DNA of 64,000 nucleotides. Origin: Callipepla californica brunnescens (taxonomy: Eukaryota; Chordata; Aves; Galliformes; Odontophoridae). Where the stretch lies: contig JALIRH010000023.1 in NCBI GenBank assembly GCA_023055505.1, positions 10,722,271-10,786,270 of the forward strand. The letters are read 5' to 3'. Shown piece after piece: positions 39,401 through 50,736 of the stretch. Made by a program: the position numbers and the translations under genes. The number at the start of each line of letters is the position of its first letter. Position 1 is the first letter of the stretch. The notes under the pieces are model-generated. The model had not been told where the DNA came from. It saw only the letters and a program-made list of their open reading frames with translations, and searched no databases.

Positions 39401-42400
39401 TTCCTTTGGTTAAGCTGCTGCTTACCTCCCTCTGGTTGACTTAAGTGTATTTATTTAAAACAGATGGGTGATGTGCCCTAAGAATATACCTTTTATCCTG
39501 CTTTGACCAGACATCTGCATATTTTTCAAGTTGAAGTAAAGCCTTTGATACACCAAGTTAAGTAAATGCTAATGTGAACCTAGAGGAATGTTGTTATTTT
39601 AAGCCACCCTAACATTAAAAGTGCACGTTTTCTTTTTCATGCCATGTAGACAAAGTTCTCCTGCTCAGACACTGCTCATTCCATTAAACACTCTTCAGAG
39701 AAACGGCCCTTGTCTTCTCTGTTGTCATTTTGCCCCTTGGTATTTTTACTGTTTGCTGATGTGCACAACCCCACCATAGCTCATACCTAGGAATTGCTGT
39801 AATTCTTTTCAAACTGCATTCAATTGTTTCTCCTCGTGTCCATTTGTCACAGAAAATTGTACTATGCAGTATTACAAGGTGTGAGATATCATATAATACT
39901 GGGATACGTACAGCTATTTATGGTAAATTCAACCTCATTAAGCAAGGAATAGGAATTGAAATGTAATCAATATTGAAGATTAGTTATTTGAATGTGGATT
40001 ATTAAGTAATTTGCAATTTATGTGAAACAGTGTGTAGTTGTTGATAACAAATGTCAGTACAAGAGAAACCAGTTTAGCCATATAGGGAAGAGAGGTAAAT
40101 TTAAAGAACAGTAAATTTGTTGAAACCCATGCTGCATATTGAATTTTAATCTTTTAACTTCGTGTATTCCATTAGTCTTAGGTACAGGTAGACTGAAGTA
40201 CATCATATTGGAAAGTCACCTAAACAATGAAAAAGCAAGAGTGAAAATTATTTAACAGGCACAAGCTAGCTTCCATGGTTTTATGTCATCAGCTTCCCTG
40301 TGGATATTATTTTATGAAATCACTTTTCCCAAATATCAGAACCAGAATGTGGCTCATGAGAACTACTGACTGATGCTTCAACATCAGTTAACTTCTCGAC
40401 TAGACACCTATTATCTGTTTGTCCCCTTGTGTTTTACAAGATCTTTATACATTGTATGTTCACACACACTCACGCACACTCAACAAAAGTTATTAAATAC
40501 ACAGTTTGATTTTATTCTCTCTTCTTTTTTAGCATTTCTTTTACTTTAAGTTTATGAATATATGTCCTGTGGTGATTAAATGAGAAGTTTTATCACATCA
40601 CATTTTGTTTTCACTCCGTTTAGTAGAATTTTCTTTTTGCATGCCTTTGATCTCAGCTATTTGGCAATAGCCTGCAAAATGATACTGTGATACCAGATTA
40701 ATGAATTTTATATCTGAATTCTTTAGTTACAGTATACTGGTGTTTGCAGATGTGCTCAGTAAGCTGATCTCCAAAAACATGTGCCTCTCTGGTATTGCTG
40801 TAACTTGTGTGACACATTTCCAGATGCTGGTGGCACCTCCATCAAGGGCTGTCTTCTCAGTTGTGACTTAGATAAGACATACTTACCTAGCATTTTATTT
40901 TCTTCACATTCTTTTGGATTGGGTTGGGATGTTTTCTTTTTGTTGTTGCTTTTCTTAGTACATTACTGAAGTTGTGTGCCAGCTCCTGAACTCTGTTTGA
41001 AAAGTTAATTGTAGCTTTGGGTAATGTGTGAAGGCATTGTTTGTACCTCCTTGTACTCAGCATAATGTCTCTGTTGTGGATTCAAGCGGCTTGAAGGCTG
41101 CACTAGTTACTGGAAACGATCAAGAGCCATTCCAGAATCTGGAAATTACTGCTGAATTGGGACACTCTAGTGATATTCTTTTTCCCCAGGCAGATCAGCT
41201 TCTTAAGAGGTTATATGTTCTAATGCAGTACTCAAGGTTTTTCTTATATTACGTAAGATCTGGATGTGAGATTCCTCATGTTACTGCATCCTTCTGCATG
41301 GGGAGGGCTCTAGGAGGTAATGTCTTTTGGCCCTTCTTACTGTAACGTAGGAAGCTAAAGAAGCTGAAGTTAGCTCAGCATTATCAAACAATGTTACCTG
41401 CCTTTTGGCTTATTCTTTGAGTTTAATTATTTCTACTTTGACATTTCTGTCACTACAGTATATGCCAGTAAATCCTCTCTGACTGTAAATCACCATGGAG
41501 GAAATCATGTAACATGTGCACTGCAGACATTCCCCTCCTTCCTTGCCAGCAGGGGTAGACAAGGAAGCATTTGATTCCTTGATGTGGCACCTACCAAGTC
41601 CCCTCTGCTGACTTCTGTGGGGATACAGAGAAGGTTTTAGGCTATGATGATGCTGAATTCTGCGTTGATGGAAGGATAGGTTAATGGGCAGAAATACTTG
41701 TCTGTCTTCAGCACACAAATAATTTTTATTTGTCTTCAAAACACAAGCATCATATTGAGCAGTTTAAAATCTATGGTCACTTGTTTTCAAATCAGTGCAC
41801 ATGCTTTGGGCTCATTGCCTATACATGTGGATATATCTGCTGCTGCAACATCTCTGAGGGAAGAGAATCAAAGAGCTGGCAAAGAAGGAGAATGCTGCTA
41901 ACTTTAAGAAATAAAGTCCCGTGTTGTTCCTCCATAAACCAAAACAAAACAACAAAACAAAACTAGGTAAGAGACTGAATGTCAGCTGTTTCTCCTAATT
42001 ACAAAGAATCCAAACACCACATATGACCAAAAAATGCCTGCTGCTTGAGTTCTTGTCTTAGTGATGTCGTGTGTGTGTCAGACTTAAAAAAATTGCTCCT
42101 AATGCAGTGCGAAGCTATATTTCATTTATTTTCCATCAAATGTTTGACAGAATTTCTTTCATGTCTTGATATGTCTTGTACAGTTCTTTACTGGCAAACA
42201 TAGCTTTAATTATGGAGAGGACAAGATTAACAACTAATACAAAAATTAGTTTATTTTTTCTTATAGTGAATTTTAGAATTTTTCTGGTAGCCTTTAATAC
42301 TAAATGCTTATCTGAAACAGTGTAAGATATTTTAGAATTGTCTTTGACATTAATATTTCACCATTTTATGCAATCTTATGGGACACTTCATTGGCACTTA

Positions 42401-45084
42401 CATTCACCAAAATATTATTTATACTCCCCAACTGTTCATATATTTCCCTGCCTTTGGAGTATAGTGTTCTTTGTGTATATTGTTTATCCGTGAAAAATCA
42501 AGAACTGTAACAACTGTCTGAAATACACAATTTCATTGCTCTTCTACTTGGATTCAGATACTTAAAAGAATGAGAGAAGGTTTAAACATTTCCACGAATA
42601 TACTGAAGAGAAATACATATGTACATTAACATTTACAACGAATAAAACTTCTTATAAAACAGAGTTGAATCAGAGAGGCTCCTATGGTTATTCATGCAGT
42701 GAGCTAACAAATCATTTATGAACAAATGCACTGGCTCTCAAATGAAAATCTGTTTTAATGCCTATCTAACAATGCCTTTTAAAAAACTGTGATTTATTAT
42801 ATTATTTGAGAGATAAACCTTATGTGAAATGTGTGATTTTTATTAAATGTGAGTCGTGTTGTGCAAAGTAATTTTTGAATTAGTATGAGAAAAAGTCATC
42901 TGTTTTAGCACTTGTTACAAAATTCAGGTTCTAAACAAAAAATATTTTTTTTTATATTTGTATACAGTTAGCAGGAAAGTAAATGTGTTGGTAAGAGAGG
43001 GGACAAGCAGCCGTCCCTCCTGCCTTAAAGGAAATCTGGGAGGGAGTTGTTCTGTGACTAACAAACAAATTATTATGCACAAACACATTATTGTGCACTA
43101 ATATTGGTCATGTGGTTTTACATTGTAAGGCTGACTTGCAAGATGTTCTTGATTTCCATTTTACAAATATAAATAAACTGTAAATAAGGTATCATTCTCT
43201 GGGTACACCTTGTTAAGTCAGTGTGACACAGTCACTAGAATTGCTTCACACCGTAGATTGCAATTGGTTGTCCTGTAAGGAAAGAGTTGAAATTGGAATT
43301 TCATCCCACATTTTTATTTTTTCAAGGATTCTTGTGTTTACAGACTACATGCAGAGCTGTTTTTTTCTCTTTCTGTAGTGGAATCTCACTATCAGGTAGA
43401 GGGCACAAAGAAACTTTCCTTTCCTTTAGAAAATTTCAAGTGTCTTTTTTGTTAATGCAGACTTTTCACAATTGTCATTTAACCTTTCTTCTTCAATCAG
43501 TAAACCATTTGCATTTAGAACCACTGTTTAGTATCTATTTCAAATATGTTTGTGTTGAAGGTTATTACAATTTTCATCTGATTCCAACATTAAAGGTTCA
43601 GTTCACTTTTTTTTTTACGGGTCGTATGAAAAATACCATTGCTAATTTTTAGCAGCAATTACAACTATGCTGCCAGTTTTGCTTCTATTATTGCATGCAT
43701 TACTGATTGTTATGATCACTGGCATTGTATTGTGTAACACAGCACAGCTGATGACAGTTCAGACATGCCATTCATTTGTGAAATGATGTTGAGCACGGGG
43801 TTAGGGTGACCTGTATGTGGTCCTTAGCTACAGCTGACTAGGTAATTCCTGTTTAGGTGTATTTGTTTCTCATCCAAGAGACCCCTAGGACTGAGTTTGT
43901 GCAGTAACTCATTTGTCAGGAGAAATTTCTCCTGGGTTGTGCCAGGCGACTTCTGTCTTTCATTTCTCTTCTCTGTGATGACTACTAGGCAGGGTCATGA
44001 ATAGAAACAAGCTCATGATTCATGAAAGAAAGTGGCATGGCATTATTGCTTTCCAAGTGCCTGACAGTTCAGGCACAGGAGATAATAAGCTAGTGTATTA
44101 TTGGAAGATTTGAGAAGACACCTTATGTAAATACTTTTTCTCCAGCTCTTTAAGGAATCAGTCGTTTTTGTCCTTGTCTTCACAGTCAAAGCACACACTT
44201 CCAGCTTCTCATTTTCTTCTAGAGTTATAATTATTCCTGCTTGCCAGAATGATCCTCTTCATCATCTGTTTAGTCAGATGTTTGTGCCTTTTTCCTGCTA
44301 ATCTCCCTGCTTTTTAGATTTCTAGATTACTGTCACACTTCAACATGGAATAAGTAGAGATGTTAAGTGTATTTGCTTGTACTGCCATTTGTTTATCATT
44401 TATTTATGGTCTTACTTTAAGGGACTGACTTTATTTCTGGGCTGTGAAATAGTACATAAGAAGCCAAAAGCCACTAGAAGCTTCGAGTGCAGGATTAGTG
44501 TGTATGTGGTTTTGACAGAGGAAAAGTTGTAATGAGTGTGGAGTTGTGTGTGGAGGGATGGAAGGAGTCAGTGTTTTAGTATGGTTCACATTAACCACTG
44601 AAGTTATAGAAACTTGTGGCATAAAAGCATCTATGCCCTCACAGGTCAAATCTTGTATGATGTTTTACTGCATTATTATGAAAAAGTGAGGGGGAATTAC
44701 TCGTGAATCATTATGCTGGTACTTAGCTCTTGACTCTTCCAAAAACATTTGCTTTTGTGTTCCAGGGTTACCTCTCACACTTTTGCAATGAAGAGATTAA
44801 ATGTGTGATAACATGAGCTACTTGGCTTGTTCTTCACAGTTAAAGCATTAAATTGTTTATACTCACAATAGCTGCAACAAAACTTTAAATAATCTATCTT
44901 GGTAGACATTTTCAGTGAGAATCTCTAAATTTATTTAGCCCTGCTACAGGTTGTAGAATAATCTGCATGCTCTGTGGAAGTATTTGAGCAGCATGTCTGA
45001 AGTCTGAGTACGGCAGAAGCCATTTATCCAGTGACTCAATGTGATATTTACAATCTAAGTTGAATTATTCATCAGTATTTCTTC

Positions 45085-45110
45085 TTTTTTTTTTTTTTTT
45101 TTTTTTTTAG
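45085..45110 (+). promoter_or_regulatory. SSBP2: 24-T polypyrimidine tract and AG acceptor of exon B
   Basis: An uninterrupted run of 24 T bases (45085-45108) is followed directly by AG and then exon B. This is a maximal U2AF-binding tract that is also a mononucleotide microsatellite. Its length is likely to vary between individuals and to be error-prone in sequencing. No cytosine sits at -3, so the acceptor is TAG. Confidence 0.9.
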
Positions 45111-45170
45111 CCTTTCATGTCCCCTCGGTACCCTGGAGGTCCAAGGCCACCTTTAAGAATACCCAACCAG
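45111..45170 (+). CDS. SSBP2: SSBP2 exon [11 protein letters not shown]...RIPNQ
   Basis: This 60-nt exon (20 codons, phase 0-0) encodes [20 protein letters not shown], a Pro/Arg/Gly-rich stretch conserved across the SSBP family. YPGG and LRIPNQ point to SSBP2 (SSBP3 has YAGG and IRMGNQ). The donor CAG|GTAAGA is strong. The acceptor is built on a 24-T run. Reading past the donor meets a stop after about 18 codons. Skipping would drop 20 residues without a frameshift. Confidence 0.97.
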
Positions 45171-48100
45171 GTAAGAATTTATCACTCCCACACAGTCGTG
45201 GTGCAGTACTGGGAGCAGGGAGCACTGTCCTGAAGGCTGTCAATGTATGGCACGCAAAAATGCCTCAACCCGTCTCTACTCCATTTTCTCTGACCACTAA
45301 TAGACACATCATGCCACTGCTGGCTCACCATCCTGTGCTTTATTACTCAAAATTTATCATGCCCTCAGCCTGTCTGCAGAGGGAGAACACAGTGGACTTG
45401 TAGAGAGAAAGAAACTTGTTAACCTCAGCCAGGCTGTGCTGCCTGCCCAGGTTGAAGGCAGTACATCCCCATCTGTTAAGTTCTCTGAGCATTCCTAAAC
45501 ATATTACACAGGTATCTCTTAGAATTCCTTTACTTCAGTCTACACAAAATGCATCACTCCTTCCTCCTCTTTCTTGCATGTGTGAAGTATTACAGTAGCA
45601 GTTGAGTGTATTTACTTCACAGTAAACAGGAGATGATTGGTGAGAAGCAGTTATCATCAACTGTTCCATGCCTCTTACAGACACTCTGAAGCCTTTATAA
45701 AAGCATCGTATTACTTTTTTTTTTTAGTATTGTTATTTTCTTAGTGCACAAAGAAGAGGAGAAAGTGAATGCCAGCAGCTGACATCTTAAGAGAGAATGA
45801 GATGGCACACTAAGAAAAACGGCATCATTTGCATGATTTGGAAAGGCTGATAGGAAAGCTAGAATATCATTTTGTGCAACCTAGATTTCCAGGACTGTCT
45901 TTTTTGTCACCAGAGCTGAACTTTTCTGAATTTGTGTGTCACAATGTCAACAAACTTCTCTTGACCATTGACACAATACTGTCATAAAATTGTATGTCAA
46001 ATTTTAGTGAACTGGGAACATTTTAGCTTGCAAGATTTCCTTAGGTCACCTGTGTGTGATCTATAACTTAGCTGCTTTTTCACAGAGGAATGTGTGACTT
46101 AACATTGCTAATGTGGACATCAAGGGATGATATAACTGCAATGAAGTGCATCCAGTGTACTTTGTTCAATGTTAGTTAGCAATAGTATACTGTCATGCTT
46201 TACAAAATGTATTCCAGAGTTTTGCAGCTTTCAGTGATGTTCTAGCCAAGGGTACACCAGTATTGGATATCCATTATTCTTTTGTTTCTACATTTCTGAA
46301 CTGTGCAAATGTAGCAGCTAGAACCTGGTCATGGTGAATGCTGTGAAGTTGCTGCCAAACCACAGCTTTATTTCAGAAGTGTTTTTGTGTACACAGTACA
46401 TTTTCAATGTAGAATTGCAAGGTAATGTTTGTGAGTTACAGCTCTTGCAATTCATTTACATTATGCTGCATTCATGAATTACTGCTCTTAGCACAACTGT
46501 ACTTTTTGAAGGGACCTTAAGGGCTACCACTGGAAGTAATGAACTACTAGAATGTAGCCTTAAGGCAACATCTGTATTACAAGGAGATAGTTTAGCTGAT
46601 GTTTATCAGAGTTTACTCTGACTTTAAACCATCATACCTATACCTCCATCCCTCAACATAGATCATTTGAGTAGTATTCTGTACAGGGATGTGTGACATG
46701 AAGCATGCATGCCTGGTACTTCCAATCCTCTGTTGGGGTGTGTGAGCTGGATCTGGACTCTGTAGTAAGAAACATTAATAAATACTGCATGCCACAGAGT
46801 ATTCCCAGGATGTTTTCAGAGCTCCATCATGCCCTGCTAGATTCAGTCCTGTAAGAGTATTTGCTCTTGGCAATGCCCATGCTGTGCTGGCATACTCTGT
46901 GTTGTTGGAGAGTCCTCTGGTGCTTTGGCAAGAAATTGTAATGCCCACATGAGCCAAGTATCAGTGAAATATTGCAGCAGCTCATCCTTATTCGTCTGAT
47001 ATCTTGAGCAGAAATGACCAGTTCCTCCCTTACAAGAGTATTTGACACTTCCCTGTGTTTTTCATGTCTTGTTTTTACGTTTGACCTTAGGACAATCAAG
47101 CAATGGAAGTAAATGTAAAACTCCATTTTAAATGACACCACAGATTATGTGTTTATTATGTGATATTACATTAGAATACCTTTTAACATAGTGCTAAAAT
47201 AAAGTAATAATGTGCATCTTTATTTTGAATTTCCTTCCTTTTTTGAAAATAAGCTATAAAATATTTACAGATAAATTCCCTTTTCTGTGTACCCAAAACT
47301 ACCACAGTACTTTCAGATCAGCAGTAGCTTATCCATCCCCTCAGTTACCTATGCTGCCTGAGAAGATTATTTTCTTAACACAAGAATTACCCATTCCTGA
47401 CACTTTTTAATGAAAAAGTATTATTATTTTCGAATTTTAAATGTCACTTTGTGGATTAGCTGCAAAAAAACTTTATTCTAATTGACTAAACTGCAGAAAT
47501 TAGCCTTAATCCTGAATCAGCTACTGTAAGGGGGACATAAAAATAAAAAAGATACTGATTTGGACCAGAGGTGAAGTAACACCACAGTTTTTCTTCGGAC
47601 TTGAAGGCAAATTATAGCAACAAGTGTTGTGACTGTTGCTGTCTCCTGTAGCTGAGTAATAAACTTGTGCTCTTCAAGGTTGAAGCAGGTGGAATGTCCA
47701 TCTCCCACATCACAGCCCTGCTTTGTCTTACTCTTTGAGTGCTGTGTCCATCTGCCCTGGTTATAGCTCACTCTTACGACGTGTGACATTGTGTCCACGC
47801 TGGGGCCTGTTAAGAGGAGATGTTAAAATTGCAATTGAAAGGGAAAACTGTAACAACATAAACTTGGGATGAATTGCCATGTAACCAAGAAATAGGCAGT
47901 GATTTGAGGTTAAATGTTAGGTGAGCTAAAGCAAAGGAAGCATTGGAGAAAAGAAGCAAATTGGATGAGGATCTGTTTTGGAGATTATTTATCATAATTC
48001 CAAAGAATTGCAAGAGTTTGGACATACAAATCCGTAGATGGTGTCGTTGGACATTTAGGACATTTAGGTGGGCACTCGGGACATTCAGTTAGGATGTGTG

Positions 48101-48228
48101 TTAACTTTTATGCACTACTCTTGTCTCAGAAGAAATATCTAGAAATTAAAAACTAAATATTACCTGTTATCTAATAACCATGCCTTTCAGTGTATTATGT
48201 TCATGTAATATGATTTCTGTGCCTGCAG
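45171..48228 (+). other. SSBP2: Intron B-C, 3.1 kb
   Basis: AT-rich intron with no recognised mobile element or second gene. It ends in TGATTTCTGTGCCTGCAG, a moderate acceptor. A short cluster of GGACATT-type direct repeats lies near 48051-48085. Confidence 0.85.
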
Positions 48229-48295
48229 GCACTTGGAGGTGTCCCAGGAAGTCAGCCATTATTGCCTAGCGGGATGGACCCAACACGGCAGCAAG
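48229..48295 (+). CDS. SSBP2: SSBP2 exon [11 protein letters not shown]...DPTRQQ(G)
   Basis: This 67-nt exon starts in phase 0 and ends in phase 1 (22 codons plus the first base of Gly). It encodes [18 protein letters not shown] followed by TRQQ. SSBP3 has PPGGVPGTQPLLPNSMDP at this place, so the paralog call is clear. The donor is AAG|GTGAAT. If the following 315-nt intron is retained, the frame adds 11 residues and stops at 48328-48330. Because it ends in phase 1, it can only be skipped in frame together with exon D. Confidence 0.97.
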
Positions 48296-48379
48296 GTGAA
48301 TGGAATAAATACATGGATCATGTAAAGTAACATCTTCTCAAACTGGCATCTTTCAGTCAGTGTTTCAAAGTTTACTGAT

Positions 48380-48425
48380 TGTTTTTGTTTGTTTGTTTGT
48401 TTTTGTTTTGTTTATATTTTGTTTA
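48380..48425 (+). repeat. (GTTT)n low-complexity tract
   Basis: About four regular GTTT units followed by irregular TTTTG/TTTA units, in the short intron before exon D. Confidence 0.85.
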
Positions 48426-48446
48426 TTCTAAATTTAGAAGGAATCT

Positions 48447-48540
48447 TAGAGTCGTAGAATGTATTGGGTTGGAAAAGACCTTTAAGGTCACCTAGTTCCA
48501 ATCATCCTGCTATATGAAGGAACACCTCCCAACAGAGCGA
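48447..48540 (-). mobile_element. CR1 LINE 3'-end fragment (minus) in the 315-nt intron
   Basis: The + strand reads TTAGAGTCGTAGAATGTATT, GGGTTGGAAAAGACCTTTAA, GGTCACCTAGTTCCAATCAT, then AACACCTCCC. This is the reverse complement of the CR1 3' terminus. It begins with a decayed tail octamer and ends where the CACCTCCC block is reached. It fills almost a third of the intron and stops about 70 nt before exon D. Confidence 0.9.
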
Positions 48541-48610
48541 TCATTTAAATTTGCCTTGGAAGGTGTCTGTATTTCACATAGCTTTTTAAACCACATACTT
48601 TTATTTCCAG

Positions 48611-48681
48611 GGCATCCAAACATGGGTGGACCTATGCAGAGAATGACTCCTCCAAGAGGAATGGTTCCTTTAGGACCACAG
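48611..48681 (+). CDS. SSBP2: SSBP2 exon D: (G)[10 protein letters not shown]...VPLGPQ
   Basis: This 71-nt exon starts in phase 1 and ends in phase 0. After completing Gly it encodes [20 protein letters not shown] followed by GPQ. SSBP3 differs (GGSMQRMNPPRGMGPMGPGPQ). The acceptor TTATTTCCAG|GG is good. The donor CAG|GTACAT lacks A at +4 and G at +5 and is weak. Past the donor the frame stays open for 40 more codons to TAA at 48802-48804, which is followed by AATAAA at 48806-48811, so an alternative 3' terminal exon is conceivable. Normally it is spliced to exon E (NYGGAMRPP). Confidence 0.97.
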
Positions 48682-48811
48682 GTACATTCTGTAAATAGAT
48701 ATCCATTTTTATCGGGAGATCTGTATTTATACTTAATTACTTTGATTATGGTGTTGCATAGATTGAAGACAGAATGTGCTAGGAGTTCTTTTAATACCAT
48801 TTAAAAATAAA
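48682..48811 (+). other. SSBP2: Possible alternative 3' extension of exon D ending in stop + AATAAA
   Basis: The reading frame of exon D continues without a stop from 48682 to 48801, stops at TAA 48802-48804, and a canonical AATAAA begins two bases later. With the weak exon D donor this could form a composite terminal exon making a shortened protein with a hydrophobic tail. No clear GU-rich downstream element is seen. AATAAA is common in AT-rich intron, so this is tentative. Confidence 0.2.
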
Positions 48812-50682
48812 TTTTATCTATTTAAAAAACAAAAATCTGATTTACAGCTTAAAAAAAAATACAAAATCCAGAAATCATTTTTTTAATATTTGAAATTAGA
48901 AGGAAATCCTTAACTCAATTATTTCAGGAAAATTACATTTTCCTACATCCAGTGTATGTTTTGATTAAAAGGTAAAGGAGTCCAAGTGCCAAAGAAGGTT
49001 CTCTCAACCTGTTATATTATGCTGTCTAGGAGGGTAAAGTTCATCTCATAGTACTACTTAGTACTACAGTACCACTCAGGCAAACTGTAGCAAAAAGAAA
49101 AGTTTTAAGCCACTCAACCACTGTTGAGATAGATTTTTCTTTTAAAGAGATTTTAATGTAAAATTAGGAGTTCATGCTTCTATTTCTGCCGTGCATCAAT
49201 CATAAACATCTCTCCAGCTTCAGTTCCAAGGAGTAAAGCAATCTTGGATTGCAAGAGTCCACCTTCTCCAAGGTGCTAATCTGTTCCTCATTGCGTACTG
49301 ATGCTTTCCTCAAAAGTGCAACACCACTATTTGTTGGCATTGCATTATAATAATAAACGGAGATAGAAAAGTACCTCAGTTGTGATGTGTACTTGAAACA
49401 TGAATCAGAATGGTTGCTTTGTATTTCGTCAGCATTCTTGGTGAGGGAAAATACAGGTAGTTGTGTTTTATACCACGTTGCCAGTAATTTGTTCTCTGTG
49501 CATTTTTTACTTCTCAATTTAGATGATCTCTCTAGTGGCTTATTTGTTTCTTGGAAAAGAAACTGAATTTTAAACGATTAAATAGCTTTGCCTTTCAAAT
49601 CTGCTCATAAATGCCTTTTCAGTACCCTTTATTTTGGGTCTTCTTGGTAGAAACCAGTTGTGTGGTTCTACACGATGTCTGCTGTGTGACCAACAAACTG
49701 TTATTAAATAAATTTGTTGTTCCTTCTGTAGCATTGGTGTTTATTTACCACTTGTGTTTTGGAGGTAGAAAGAGAAGCTTTGCAGTGCTGCCAGATGAGA
49801 TTGAGCTGATACTTTATGCAGCACCATTAGTCACACAGCAGGCAAATCTCGTGCCAGTTTTTATAAGGGTGTTTTTTTTTTCTTTCCATTTTTGCTGTCT
49901 CTTAAAATGCAGTGTTTTTGTACATTTCTTCCTTCTGCTGAACATCCTCTTAAAATGGGGAAAACATGGTTTTTCTACACAGCTTTAAACTTTATAAATA
50001 ATTTTCTTCTGTAAATGGATCATCTTCACGTATTGCTCTTAGGATCATCTCAGAGTGCAGTTCTAAGACCAAACTCACTTTGTTTTTCAAACCTACTTTT
50101 AAGATCCTCTTGCTACAGAGCTGTAAATTTGGCCGTGGTGTGCCCAGTGTTCAAGGCTGTGTGCGACCTTGCTGCACTGGCAGTTAAACCTGGGAAACAC
50201 TTAATGTGCTAATATATAAATGCTTACCTCAGTGTTTTGTGCTTTATGATTCTACACTGTTCCAAACAAAATAGCACGAAGCTAAAAGCAGTGTTACAAA
50301 TGCTTGAATCTATGAAAAGCTTCAAAGAATTAGGTTCAGTTCTTTTTTTTCAAGCCTTAGTTATGCCAGCTGAACAAGGTACACAGTGCACGCTGTGATA
50401 GACTACTTAATCCCAGTCCCTCAGAGTTGCTGGTGAGCTTACCACGTGTCCCTTGTGCACGTCAAAAATAATTATCTTAAATATTTAAAATCATGTATCT
50501 CATTCTGACCCCCTGATCTAGTGAGTCCTTCTATGAACTGCTCAACACCAGATCAGTAGTGGTGGTGGTGTCTTTAAGTCAAAACCTGTAAGGAACAAAT
50601 TAGGACAGAGAGGATAGCTGCAGCTGAAGGAATGTGTGTATTAGTAGCCTTAATCAAAGTACTCTTATTTTAGGATGAAAGA

Positions 50683-50736
50683 GTACATTTGATTAGAATT
50701 ATCAGTAATTAGAGTTGGAAGTACATTTGATTAGAA
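50683..50736 (+). repeat. 16-nt direct repeat pair
   Basis: GTACATTTGATTAGAA occurs twice, 38 bp apart, with unrelated spacer. It is probably a small local duplication. Confidence 0.8.

Larger units (their letters stand above)
28628..45110 (+). other. SSBP2: Intron A-B, 16.5 kb
   Basis: This is the largest complete intron in the window. SSBP3 has an extra exon at this junction (its protein carries an additional GPPGSQPSPHAQ-type segment here). I searched by eye for an equivalent and did not find one. Recognisable contents are CR1 3' ends at 30.18-30.29 kb and 38.07-38.15 kb (both +), a CTCF-like motif at 34.0 kb, an inverted repeat at 36.59 kb, an AATT tract at 38.35 kb, and a GC-richer, CpG-bearing patch at 38.8-39.4 kb. 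Open frames such as 37219-37443, 41028-41345 and 43287-43652 (all +) match no family I recognise and lack gene context. Confidence 0.9.
48296..48610 (+). other. SSBP2: Intron C-D, 315 nt, carrying a CR1 fragment
   Basis: This is the shortest intron in the window. It holds a GTTT-rich low-complexity tract (about 48380-48425) and then a minus-strand CR1 3' end (about 48447-48540), leaving about 70 nt of unique sequence before the acceptor TTTTATTTCCAG. Confidence 0.93.

Noticed and set aside
40440..40490. CACACACTCACGCACACTCA run as a possible CRISPR-like or satellite array
   Set aside because: Only a short degenerate CA-rich tract, with no regular spacers.
41028..41345. 105-codon + frame
   Set aside because: Looks superficially coding but matches nothing I know and has no acceptor/donor arrangement that fits the SSBP2 frame.
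43287..43652. 121-codon + frame
   Set aside because: Rich in Phe from T-rich intron sequence, as expected for random T-rich DNA.
46505..46545. GAAGGGACCTTAAGGGCTACCA, resembling a CR1 word
   Set aside because: Too short and no neighbouring CR1 blocks; could be chance.
48510..48800. Minus-strand frame of 96 codons opposite exon D
   Set aside because: Shadow of the + strand exon D and its open extension.
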